From JAABTH01 sp964492615 (GTDB taxonomy: Bacteria > Bacillota > Dethiobacteria > DTU022), in NCBI GenBank assembly GCA_964492615.1, contig CAZBKZ010000017.1, positions 1 to 49,296 on the forward strand: a stretch of 49,296 nt of DNA, given 5' to 3'. Both the position numbers and the translations under genes were made by a program. The notes below the pieces were generated by a model. The model ran no database searches. It was not told the DNA's origin and saw nothing but the letters and a program-made list of their open reading frames with translations. Shown here in pieces: positions 34,664-41,774 of this stretch. Every line of letters starts with the position of its first letter. The first letter of the stretch is position 1.

Positions 34664-36459
34664 TTCAAGGACCTCCTTAAATATTTTTCATTACTAATCC
34701 CCACTGGGGGCGTTCCTTTTTCATTCCAACCCCTGAGCATGAAATAATCTTTAAGCATCAGCTCCATTTCCCGTATTTTAATAATATTTTTATCTTCGTT
34801 GATTGGTTCCTCCGTCAGGCGCAGCGGCAGTTTACTGCCGGACTCTGCCCCGGCTTGGTTCAGATTAAACAGCCGGATGGTGGTAATAATCCTGGCCGAT
34901 ACAGAGCGCAGTTCAGCTGCGCTATACCGTTCACCGGTCAAAATATAAATGGCCCGGATCAAATCTTCCCATTCAACCAGCATGTGGCACTTACGGCACA
35001 TGATCAGAGAATCGAGCACTGTTTCCTTGTCTTCATATTCAACGAAAAGTCCGGGCAGGTTTTTTCTTTTTTCCGTATTAAAAAGCCCGCGAGCTATTCC
35101 CGGCAAATAAAAAGGAACAGGCCGTTGTTCTCCAAACTCGGAAACCAGGCCGGCAAACCCCGCTACTTTAATTACCCGGGGATCAAACCCGGCCGGTTCC
35201 AGACCGCCGAAATGTATAGCATAGTCTTCCAAACCAAGGGCATCCGCTGCTTCCTGTATACCACCTCCGAAAATAGTTCCTTCCGCCTTACCTTCTACAA
35301 CAGCTAAAAGAAAAGCCGCTATTGAATAATAATCACCGAACCGCGGCCCTTTTTCCAATAAACCTTTTTCTCCTGCAGCAGCAGCAAATGAAGCTACATT
35401 GCCTGCGCTAACCGGATCTAATCCAGCCCGGTTACAGTAGTCAAGAAGCTCGCTTATTTTTTTCAGGTCAGTCAGACGACAGAGCCCTCCAAGAGCGCTA
35501 ATTGAAAAATAATCGAGATTATCGAACCTGAGTTCTTTTCTATCTCCTGCCTGTAAGATAATCATTTTTTCGCAAGCGAATATACAGTTACTGCAGCTTT
35601 TATCAGACACCTGCAAAGCTTCAGATCGAAAAGAATCAACAAGTTTATTCCATCCTTCAAGCCGCCCTTCAGACCAGTAACCTCCTGTAAAGCAACCTCT
35701 TGTATTTGCCATTGCCAACAGGCCGGGCAGATGCTGATTACTCTCTCTTTTTGCCAAATCGCCACGGTAGTAGCGTTCTTTCAGGTTATTATTCCACCGG
35801 ATAACCGACTCCGTCTGCCCCTCAAAAAAAGCAGCCCTGGCGCTGCCCTTAAATACTATCCCTTTCAATTTTTTCGATCCAAAAACAGCGCCGAACCCGG
35901 CCCTGGAAAAATTTCTGTAACGGCTGCTCTTTAAATTGGCAAAGGCAACCATCCTTTCCCCGGCAGGCCCAATTACCAGGGCCTCTGAATCAGCATCACC
36001 GACTGTATTGAGAATCGAACACTCGGCCCGATCCGTATCGAAGCCCCAGATTTCTGTAGCGCTGAAAAAACTAACCCCCTGTTCTGAAAGGGTTATAAAA
36101 CATGGTTTGGATGCTGATCCGCTGATAACCAGGGCATCATAACCGGTCTTTTTTAACATTGCCGGCAGGTATCCGCGGCAATATGCTTCAGCGAAAAGTC
36201 CGGTCAGGGGAGATTTTGTAAATATTCCGTAACCGGCAGCCGCAAAAAGGCCCGAATCAACTGCCGGTCCGGAAGTAAATACAATAACATTTCGGGGAGA
36301 TAGAGGTTCCACTCCCGGCAGCAGCATTTTTGTTAACAGGTAGGCCCCCAGGCCTCTGCCGCCAAGATAATGGTAAAACAGATCCCGCTCCAGCTCTTTT
36401 TCGACAATATCCATATTGGTTAAATCCACGATCAAGAGCTTACCGAAATTGCCCAGCAA
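34654..36459 (-). CDS. Aldehyde:ferredoxin oxidoreductase family protein, divergent
   Basis: A 601-residue member of the tungstopterin AOR family, which oxidises aldehydes to acids with ferredoxin. Pterin-binding segments YLGGRGLGAYL and AGYGIFTKSPLTG, and the cluster cysteines C289-x2-C292-x3-C296 with C488, are present. By eye the PEYET motif reads LDYFS (315-319). The usual His-containing region after the domain 2 loop reads GEQRPVPFYLPG, without the RGACH-like pattern. Cofactor binding therefore looks intact while the active-site shell is altered. It starts with TTG after GGAGG. It lies between gabT and gdh, so its likely substrate is the semialdehyde formed by the aminotransferase (inference). 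Confidence 0.82.
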   Translation of the reverse strand: MLGNFGKLLIVDLTNMDIVEKELERDLFYHYLGGRGLGAYLLTKMLLPGVEPLSPRNVIVFTSGPAVDSGLFAAAGYGIFTKSPLTGLFAEAYCRGYLPAMLKKTGYDALVISGSASKPCFITLSEQGVSFFSATEIWGFDTDRAECSILNTVGDADSEALVIGPAGERMVAFANLKSSRYRNFSRAGFGAVFGSKKLKGIVFKGSARAAFFEGQTESVIRWNNNLKERYYRGDLAKRESNQHLPGLLAMANTRGCFTGGYWSEGRLEGWNKLVDSFRSEALQVSDKSCSNCIFACEKMIILQAGDRKELRFDNLDYFSISALGGLCRLTDLKKISELLDYCNRAGLDPVSAGNVASFAAAAGEKGLLEKGPRFGDYYSIAAFLLAVVEGKAEGTIFGGGIQEAADALGLEDYAIHFGGLEPAGFDPRVIKVAGFAGLVSEFGEQRPVPFYLPGIARGLFNTEKRKNLPGLFVEYEDKETVLDSLIMCRKCHMLVEWEDLIRAIYILTGERYSAAELRSVSARIITTIRLFNLNQAGAESGSKLPLRLTEEPINEDKNIIKIREMELMLKDYFMLRGWNEKGTPPVGISNEKYLRRSLKCL

Positions 36460-36462
36460 AAT

Positions 36463-37806
36463 TTATTTTCCTCCATCCTCGGCAGCTATCGCCTCTTCAA
36501 GTATTGCAAAACCCCTGTTTAACTGGTCTTCCGGTATGTTAACCGGCATCAGCAGGCGGATGACATTACCATATACTCCGGCCGTTATGATGATCAGACC
36601 ACGTTCATGACAGCGTTTGACTATTGCCCTGGCCTTGTCAGCATCAGGCTCTTTAGTTTCGAGATCCCTGACCAGTTCAAGGGCACGCATCGCCCCGAGA
36701 CCGCGGTGTTCACCGATTGAGCTATAACGTTCAGCCAGATGATTCAGGCGTTCGGTACAAAGCTGAGCCGTTCTTTTTGCCATTTCTTCTATCTTTTCCT
36801 GTTCAATTGCCTTGAGAACAGCCAGGCTGGCAGCGCAACCTATCGGGTTACCGCCATAAGTGCCGCCGATTTCCCCGGGCCCGGCAGCATCCATAATTTC
36901 AGCACGACCGGTTACAGCGCTAATCGGCACACCACCGGCCAGCGATTTTGCCATGGTAATCAGGTCAGGTTTAATGCCGTAATAGTCAGAAGCAAAAGCA
37001 TAACCGGTCCTGAAAAAGCCTGATTGTATTTCATCAATAATAAGCAGCACATCATTCTTTCTGCAGATTTCATGCAGCACTTTGAAATAACCTTTGGGCG
37101 GAACGATAAAACCACCTTCGCCCTGGACCGGTTCGGCAATTACAGCAGCAACATTATCGGCAGTGCATTCAAGGGTAAAAAATTGTTCCAGGTATCGGGC
37201 ACAATGGAGATCACATGAAGGATATTTCAGGCCGAACCGGCAGCGGTAACAATATGGTGTAGGTATTTTATATACATCAGGAGCAAAAGGTCCAAACCCA
37301 TACTTGTACGGTTTAACTTTTGACGTTAAAGTCATTGTCATCAGGGTGCGTCCGTGAAAAGCACACTCAAGAGCAACAATGGAAGTTTTTTTCGTATATC
37401 TTCTTGCAAGTTTAACAGCGTTTTCCACCGCTTCCGCCCCGCTGTTGAAAAGAGCGGTTTTTTTCGGAAAATCTCCCGGTGTAAAACTGTTAAGCTTTTC
37501 AGCCAGCCTCACATAGGGTTCATACATGGCTACCATGAAACAGGTATGCAGGTATTGATCGGCCTGTTTTTTTATTGCTTCTACAACTGCAGGATGGCTG
37601 TTCCCGAGATTGTTAACCCCAATTCCACCTGCAAAATCTATATATTCATTGCCATCCACATCGGTGATCAAGGCTCCCCTGGCTTCCTTTACAAAAACTG
37701 GCATCACGTAGGAAATCCCCCGGGCAACATTCCGGTCGCGTACTTTCATCAATTCTTCTGATTTTGGTCCCGGCTGGAATTCCGGGTTTGCATCTTTTTT
37801 TATCAT
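36463..37806 (-). CDS. Class III aminotransferase, GabT-like
   Basis: A 447-residue PLP enzyme most like 4-aminobutyrate:2-oxoglutarate aminotransferase. D258 (IIDEIQSGFFRTG) and the PLP lysine K287 (MAKSLAGG) are intact, and the N-terminal GGIGVNNLGNSHP loop is typical. It carries four cysteines, C186-x2-C189-x8-C198-x3-C202, in PYCYRCRFGLKYPSCDLHC. Substrates could also be beta-alanine, 5-aminovalerate or another omega-amino acid. It is first in the operon with the AOR homologue and gdh. The 207-base upstream gap holds a sigma-54 promoter and paired palindromes. AAGGAGC precedes the ATG. Confidence 0.85.
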   Translation of the reverse strand: MIKKDANPEFQPGPKSEELMKVRDRNVARGISYVMPVFVKEARGALITDVDGNEYIDFAGGIGVNNLGNSHPAVVEAIKKQADQYLHTCFMVAMYEPYVRLAEKLNSFTPGDFPKKTALFNSGAEAVENAVKLARRYTKKTSIVALECAFHGRTLMTMTLTSKVKPYKYGFGPFAPDVYKIPTPYCYRCRFGLKYPSCDLHCARYLEQFFTLECTADNVAAVIAEPVQGEGGFIVPPKGYFKVLHEICRKNDVLLIIDEIQSGFFRTGYAFASDYYGIKPDLITMAKSLAGGVPISAVTGRAEIMDAAGPGEIGGTYGGNPIGCAASLAVLKAIEQEKIEEMAKRTAQLCTERLNHLAERYSSIGEHRGLGAMRALELVRDLETKEPDADKARAIVKRCHERGLIIITAGVYGNVIRLLMPVNIPEDQLNRGFAILEEAIAAEDGGK

Positions 37807-37850
37807 TTAATGTAGCTCCTTCCTGTTTAGTTTTCTTAAATGATATTAAT

Positions 37851-37866
37851 AGCAATAGTGATGCCA
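37851..37866 (-). promoter_or_regulatory. sigma-54 promoter of gabT-aor-gdh
   Basis: The minus strand reads TGGCATCACTATTGCT, which keeps GG at -24, GC at -12 and the exact 16-base frame of TGGCAC-N5-TTGCW. Transcription would start near 37840, some 34 bases before the gabT start. The adjacent gene encodes a sigma-54 activator. Confidence 0.78.
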
Positions 37867-37898
37867 ATAGAAAAGTAATGGCAATAAAAACCGGACAT

Positions 37899-37926
37899 AG
37901 AAAAAGCCCCTGTTCAAGGACTTTTA
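37899..37926 (-). terminator. Terminator of the sigma-54 activator gene
   Basis: On the minus strand AAAAGTCC pairs with GGGCTTTT (eight pairs, one G-U) around an eight-base loop and runs into five T. It lies between the activator gene and the gabT promoter and keeps the two units separate. Confidence 0.55.
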
Positions 37927-37974
37927 GCTTTTTATGATTACTCCCTTTATTTGGCAACCCCAAAAATCAGTTGC

Positions 37975-37996
37975 TTTAATGCAATAGTGCATTAAA
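37975..37996. promoter_or_regulatory. Upstream activator palindrome 1
   Basis: A perfect 9-base inverted repeat, TTTAATGCA-N4-TGCATTAAA. Its centre is about 130 bases upstream of the sigma-54 -12 element, a usual enhancer distance. It shares the core ATGCA-N4-TGCAT with the neighbouring palindrome. Confidence 0.7.
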
Positions 37997-38000
37997 TTTT

Positions 38001-38016
38001 GATGCACTTATGCATC
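38001..38016. promoter_or_regulatory. Upstream activator palindrome 2
   Basis: GATGCA-CTTA-TGCATC, centred 23 bases from palindrome 1 and with the same core. It overlaps the stop codon of the activator gene. Two dyads on nearly the same face of the helix suit cooperative binding of an activator. Confidence 0.68.
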
Positions 38017-39799
38017 AGGGCCGGGAGCGGTTATCACTTTCGTTAAAACGATCCGGGGCGAGCTTATACTTATGCAGCTTGCGTACAACCGTAGATTGAT
38101 CTATCTGCAGCTTTTCAGCGATTTCATAAGTACTGCGGCACACCCGCAGCGCCTCTTTAAGCATTTCACGTTCAAGGTTCTCCCGTGCTTCTTTTAATGG
38201 CTGTAAACTGACAGCTGATTTCAAGGCTGTTTCAGCGGGCTCAATCCCGGTAATCCGGCGAGGCAGGTGGGCCGGCCCTATCTCACTTCCATCGGCTACA
38301 ATCATCAGGCGTTCGACAAGGTTTTCCAGTTCCCTGACATTGCCCGGCCACTGATATTTTTCAAGATAATGGTATATTTCGGGAGTAAAATATTTTTCCT
38401 GTTGAAAGCGGTTATTAAACTTGAATAAAAACTGATCGGCCAGTGCCCTGATATCTTCAATTCTTTCTTTGAGGGGTGGAACCAGCAGGGGAATAACATC
38501 AAGCCTGAAATAAAGATCTTCACGAAACTTGCCCTCCTCAACCAACTGGGCAATATCCCGGTTTGTAGCTGCGATAAACCGCAGGTCCAGGGCAATCTCT
38601 TTCGACTCACCAATACGGGTTATGATCCCTTCCTGGATGACATGCAGCAGCTTAACCTGCAAGTTGAGGGGTAGTTCTGTAATTTCGTCAAGGAAAAGAG
38701 TGCCCTGGTTGGCCAGCTCAAGTTTACCGATTTTACCTTCTCGCAGCGCTCCGGTAAAAGCACCGCCGGCATACCCAAAAAGTTCACTCTCCAGCAGGGT
38801 CTCCGGAATAGCACCGCAGTTTACCGTGGTAAAAGGCTTCTCTGCCCGGGGGCTGGTATTATGTATAAAACGGGCAATCATACCCTTACCAACACCCGAT
38901 TCCCCGGTTAATAGCACTGTTGAGTTTACAGCAGCAATTTTTTGGGCAACTTTGAGCAGCTCTTTCATTGCAGGGCTGGAAGCAACTATCTCCCCGCTGT
39001 TCAGGTAACCCTGCCGCAGTTCAACCAGTTCCTGCTGATAACGGTTTTTTAGCAGCTCAGCTTCTTCAAGCTGGTGTTTCAGGCTGTTTAATCTGGTGAT
39101 ATCCCTGGTATTTACAATAACCCTGAACACTGAGCCATCCCGGTTCAGGGCAGGGGTTCCGGTAGCCAGAAGCTTGCGTCCGTCCCGATGAGACTGGATT
39201 ACTGTCTGGGCGCTTTTCTTATCGATTACCATTCTGGTAACCGAGGGCGTAAATATTTTTTTCTTCTCCAGTTCGCTGACGTTCTTTCCAAGCACATCCG
39301 ACAATTTAACCCCAAAATTTTCTTCAAAAAGGGCATTCGCTCTCAAAACCCGGCCTTTGCCATCAGCAACAATAATTTCATCAGACGAGAAATTAATAAT
39401 TGCATCAAGTTCTCTTTCCAGTTCTGAAATTTTGGCTGAGAGCCGGCTGATAACTGACGATGGCGTAACGGCGCCGACAACCGTTCCGGAGGAATCGGTA
39501 ACCATAACAGCCTCATTTTTTTTCAAGATCCCAACCAGCTCTTTCCAGGCCAGTGAACAGCTGACAACCGGCAGGTCACAGTAAACCAGGTCGACAGCTT
39601 TTAGGTGATCTGCTCTTTCACTTTTTCTGCAAGCTCTTATAATTGATGAAGCGGTGATTACTCCTTTTATTGCCTCACCCTCAACCAGATAAAGGAAACC
39701 GTGCCTTGTTTCTCCCAGCGTTTCAATGACATCATTGAAAGCAAGTTCACCTGACACAAGATGCCGGTTTTTAGTTACTAAATCAGCCGCACAGAGCAT
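38015..39799 (-). CDS. sigma-54-dependent activator with CBS, PAS, AAA+ and HTH domains
   Basis: A 594-residue enhancer-binding protein. A CBS pair occupies about 1-118, a PAS domain 125-235, and a coiled linker 236-265. The AAA+ domain follows with Walker A GESGVGKG (299-306), the sigma-54 contact loop GAFTGA (346-351) and Walker B LFLDEI (368-373). A Fis/TyrR-type helix-turn-helix lies near 560-580 (TYEIAEKLQIDQSTVVRKLH). No receiver domain is present, so control is by ligand binding. CBS pairs often bind adenosine nucleotides and PAS a small metabolite; the effector is unknown. AAGGGG stands six bases before the ATG. The downstream operon has the matching promoter and dyads, so gabT-aor-gdh is its likely target. 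Confidence 0.9.
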   Translation of the reverse strand: MLCAADLVTKNRHLVSGELAFNDVIETLGETRHGFLYLVEGEAIKGVITASSIIRACRKSERADHLKAVDLVYCDLPVVSCSLAWKELVGILKKNEAVMVTDSSGTVVGAVTPSSVISRLSAKISELERELDAIINFSSDEIIVADGKGRVLRANALFEENFGVKLSDVLGKNVSELEKKKIFTPSVTRMVIDKKSAQTVIQSHRDGRKLLATGTPALNRDGSVFRVIVNTRDITRLNSLKHQLEEAELLKNRYQQELVELRQGYLNSGEIVASSPAMKELLKVAQKIAAVNSTVLLTGESGVGKGMIARFIHNTSPRAEKPFTTVNCGAIPETLLESELFGYAGGAFTGALREGKIGKLELANQGTLFLDEITELPLNLQVKLLHVIQEGIITRIGESKEIALDLRFIAATNRDIAQLVEEGKFREDLYFRLDVIPLLVPPLKERIEDIRALADQFLFKFNNRFQQEKYFTPEIYHYLEKYQWPGNVRELENLVERLMIVADGSEIGPAHLPRRITGIEPAETALKSAVSLQPLKEARENLEREMLKEALRVCRSTYEIAEKLQIDQSTVVRKLHKYKLAPDRFNESDNRSRP

Positions 39800-39891
39800 G
39801 ATCTACCCCTTGTTAGCCTGTAGTTTCCTGCTTAAACTCCGCCCCGGATACCGGAAAGCAGCAGCAGGAGCAAATCTGTCTTATGATTTAC

Positions 39892-39920
39892 ATTATACAG
39901 AAAAATGATACAAGCATAAA
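39892..39920 (-). promoter_or_regulatory. Possible promoter of the sigma-54 activator gene
   Basis: Minus-strand TATAAT (39897-39892) lies 17 bases from a poor -35, TTTATG (39920-39915). It would give a leader of about 85 bases. The -10 is good and the -35 weak, so this is tentative. Confidence 0.35.
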
Positions 39921-39973
39921 GTAATGCCCCTTTTACGTATAAGCATATAAATGTAATAGAAAAAGAACCTGTT

Positions 39974-40006
39974 TGTAACATAACTGTAACATTGGGGTTC
40001 TATAAT
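39974..40006 (+). promoter_or_regulatory. Direct repeats and -10 box of unknown use
   Basis: TGTAACAT occurs twice with an 11-base period (39974-39981 and 39985-39992). A perfect TATAAT (40001-40006) follows with no -35. This looks like an activator-dependent promoter, similar in layout to Pho-type sites. The only thing downstream before birA is a terminator at 40045-40074. The whole gap between the activator gene and birA (39800-40241) holds no gene that I can support. Confidence 0.4.
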
Positions 40007-40044
40007 ATAGGTGAGTTGACCCCCTCTTTTTATATATATTAATT

Positions 40045-40074
40045 GACGCGGTATTTTTACCGCGTCTTTTTTTT
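40045..40074 (+). terminator. Strong orphan terminator
   Basis: A perfect stem GACGCGGTA-TTTT-TACCGCGTC (40045-40066) is followed by eight T. No plus-strand gene precedes it in the window. It would end a transcript of roughly 60 bases from the -10 box at 40001. Confidence 0.8.
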
Positions 40075-40159
40075 GCCGCAAACCCTTACGCCCCAATTAT
40101 ACCTGATAAAAAACTTCAGGCAAGAGATTGTTATAATCCTTTGACGCGGTTATGCTTAT

Positions 40160-40196
40160 AATTGTCAACCAGGTTCATTGTTTTTAGTTGACAATT
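40160..40196 (+). promoter_or_regulatory. BirA operator of birA-bioY
   Basis: AATTGTCAAC and GTTGACAATT are perfect inverted repeats 17 bases apart. Half-sites of the form TTGTNAAC with a 14-17 base spacer are those known for biotin repressors. The right half contains the -35 box of the promoter at 40188-40216, so bound BirA-biotinyl-AMP would block RNA polymerase. Confidence 0.82.
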
Positions 40197-40216
40197 GACC
40201 CGATTTTGCTTACTAT
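40188..40216 (+). promoter_or_regulatory. sigma-A promoter of birA-bioY
   Basis: A consensus TTGACA (40188-40193), a 17-base spacer and TACTAT (40211-40216). Transcription would begin near 40223. This rules out the frame extension to 40188 and places the birA start at 40242. Confidence 0.72.
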
Positions 40217-40241
40217 CATTAAGAATAAAGCATCCGGGGAG

Positions 40242-41204
40242 ATGAAACAGATTAAAAGAAACCTGAAAACATCAGTGCTAAAACAACTTGCAGAAAATAG
40301 CGGCCGTTACCAATCCGGTGAAAAATTAAGCGAAAGCCTGGGAGTCAGCCGTTCGGCTATCTGGAAACAGGTTAAGGATTTAAGAGGGGCCGGTTATCTG
40401 ATCAGTTCCCGACCGAACCGGGGGTATCGGTTGGAAGGTGAACCGGAACTGCTTGATCAGGATATTTTACACGAGAATAAGATCCTCTATCTTCGCTCAA
40501 CTGATTCAACTAACAGGGAAATCCGCCGGTTGGCTGAAGAAGGGGCTCCCCAGTTTCATACCCTGGTTGCCGAGGAACAAACCGGGGGGCGGGGCCGTCT
40601 TGGCCGCAAATGGATTTCTCCCCCGGGAAAAGGGCTCTGGTTTTCTATTTTACTGCTGCCGCGAAATATATCTCCAACGGAAGCAACCCCGGTTACGCTT
40701 GTTTCTGCTGTAGCCCTGGCCCGTTACCTGGGAGAAACCCTTAACTTGCCGGTTCAGGTTAAATGGCCTAACGACCTGCTAATCAAAGGCAGAAAAATTG
40801 CCGGCATACTAACCGAATTGAAGGGAGAACCCGAACGTGTTGAATATCTGATCACCGGTATCGGCATTAATGTAAACCAGGAGAGAAATAGTTTTCCGGC
40901 AGAAATCAGTGACCGGGCAACTTCCCTGTTTATTGAAAGCGGTATGCTAATTAACCGCAGCCTGCTCCTGGTTGAGCTGCGCAATACGCTGGTTGAAGCG
41001 TACAACCTTTTCTTTTCTAAAGGGTTTAGACCTTTTCAAAGCGAGTGGAAAAAAATCAGCTCAACCCTGGAACGCGAGGTTACCATCAGCCGGCCGGACG
41101 GGCAATTAAGAGGAAAAGCAGTTGACCTGGATGAACACGGCACCCTGCTGGTCAGGGACAGCAATAACATAATACACCCTGTTCGATACGGAGAAATCCT
41201 TTAG
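40242..41204 (+). CDS. birA: Biotin protein ligase and biotin-operon repressor BirA
   Basis: A 320-residue bifunctional protein. A winged helix (about 10-65, SGEKLSESLGVSRSAIWKQVKDL) binds DNA. The ligase domain has GRGRLGRKW (116-124), KWPNDLL (174-180) and GIGINVN, making biotinyl-AMP and transferring biotin to carboxylase carrier domains. The C-terminal SH3-like cap is present. The start at 40242 is the first ATG after the mapped promoter. GGGGAG lies very close to it (one base), so initiation may be weak. The HTH domain and the operator together indicate autorepression when biotin is plentiful. Confidence 0.93.
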   Translation: MKQIKRNLKTSVLKQLAENSGRYQSGEKLSESLGVSRSAIWKQVKDLRGAGYLISSRPNRGYRLEGEPELLDQDILHENKILYLRSTDSTNREIRRLAEEGAPQFHTLVAEEQTGGRGRLGRKWISPPGKGLWFSILLLPRNISPTEATPVTLVSAVALARYLGETLNLPVQVKWPNDLLIKGRKIAGILTELKGEPERVEYLITGIGINVNQERNSFPAEISDRATSLFIESGMLINRSLLLVELRNTLVEAYNLFFSKGFRPFQSEWKKISSTLEREVTISRPDGQLRGKAVDLDEHGTLLVRDSNNIIHPVRYGEIL

Positions 41205-41758
41205 TGAACATAACAAAAATAACCACTGCAGCTTTTTGTACCGCATTAACTGCCCTGCTCGCCCAGGTGGCAATACCTCTTCCGTTCAGCCCGGTTCCTT
41301 TCACCGGGCAGGTTGTCGGTATTCTGCTTACAGCAGCCCTGCTAGGCCCAAAAACAGGCCTGCTTTCGACAGCTGCTTATCTACTGCTCGGGGCAGCCGG
41401 TGTGCCTGTTTTTTCCCTGGCCAGGGGCGGGATGGCCATAATAACCGGCCCGACAGGGGGATATTTATGGGGCTTTCTTCCTGCGGTTTTAATTGCAGGA
41501 GTACTCCTTAACAAACAACCGGAAAATAATCTTTTTATAAATGCCCTTTCCCTGCTGCCTGCTATGTTGGTAGTTTATTGCTGCGGGGCGCTTCAGCTCG
41601 GTTTTTTAATGCAGTACAGCATCAAACAGACAATTATTGTCGGGGTAGCTCCTTTTATTTTTTTTGATTTGCTTAAAATTTTTATTGCAGCTTACTTCAG
41701 CCTGGAGATAAAAAAGAGCCTGCGCCGGAACGGCCTGGCTCATCTTCTCGGGAACTAA
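41204..41758 (+). CDS. bioY: Biotin transporter substrate-binding subunit BioY
   Basis: A 184-residue membrane protein with about six helices, the S component of an ECF biotin importer. QVAIPLPFSPVPFTGQVVGILL and GGMAIITGPTGGYLWGF are BioY hallmarks. The GTG shares a base with the birA stop (TAGTG). The ECF ATPases and EcfT are not in the window, so it must share the housekeeping energy module. No biotin synthesis gene is present here. Confidence 0.93.
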   Translation: MNITKITTAAFCTALTALLAQVAIPLPFSPVPFTGQVVGILLTAALLGPKTGLLSTAAYLLLGAAGVPVFSLARGGMAIITGPTGGYLWGFLPAVLIAGVLLNKQPENNLFINALSLLPAMLVVYCCGALQLGFLMQYSIKQTIIVGVAPFIFFDLLKIFIAAYFSLEIKKSLRRNGLAHLLGN

Positions 41759-41774
41759 AGATCATACCTAAAAA

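Noticed and set aside
37871..37890. Second sigma-54 promoter copy (TGGCA-like words near 37880)
   Set aside because: The ATTGCCATTAC stretch lacks the paired GG/GC elements at the right distance on either strand.
39974..40006. A true PhoP/PhoB box
   Set aside because: The 11-base phasing is suggestive, but the repeat TGTAACAT is not a clean match to known Pho boxes and no phosphate gene is nearby, so it is listed only as an unassigned repeat.
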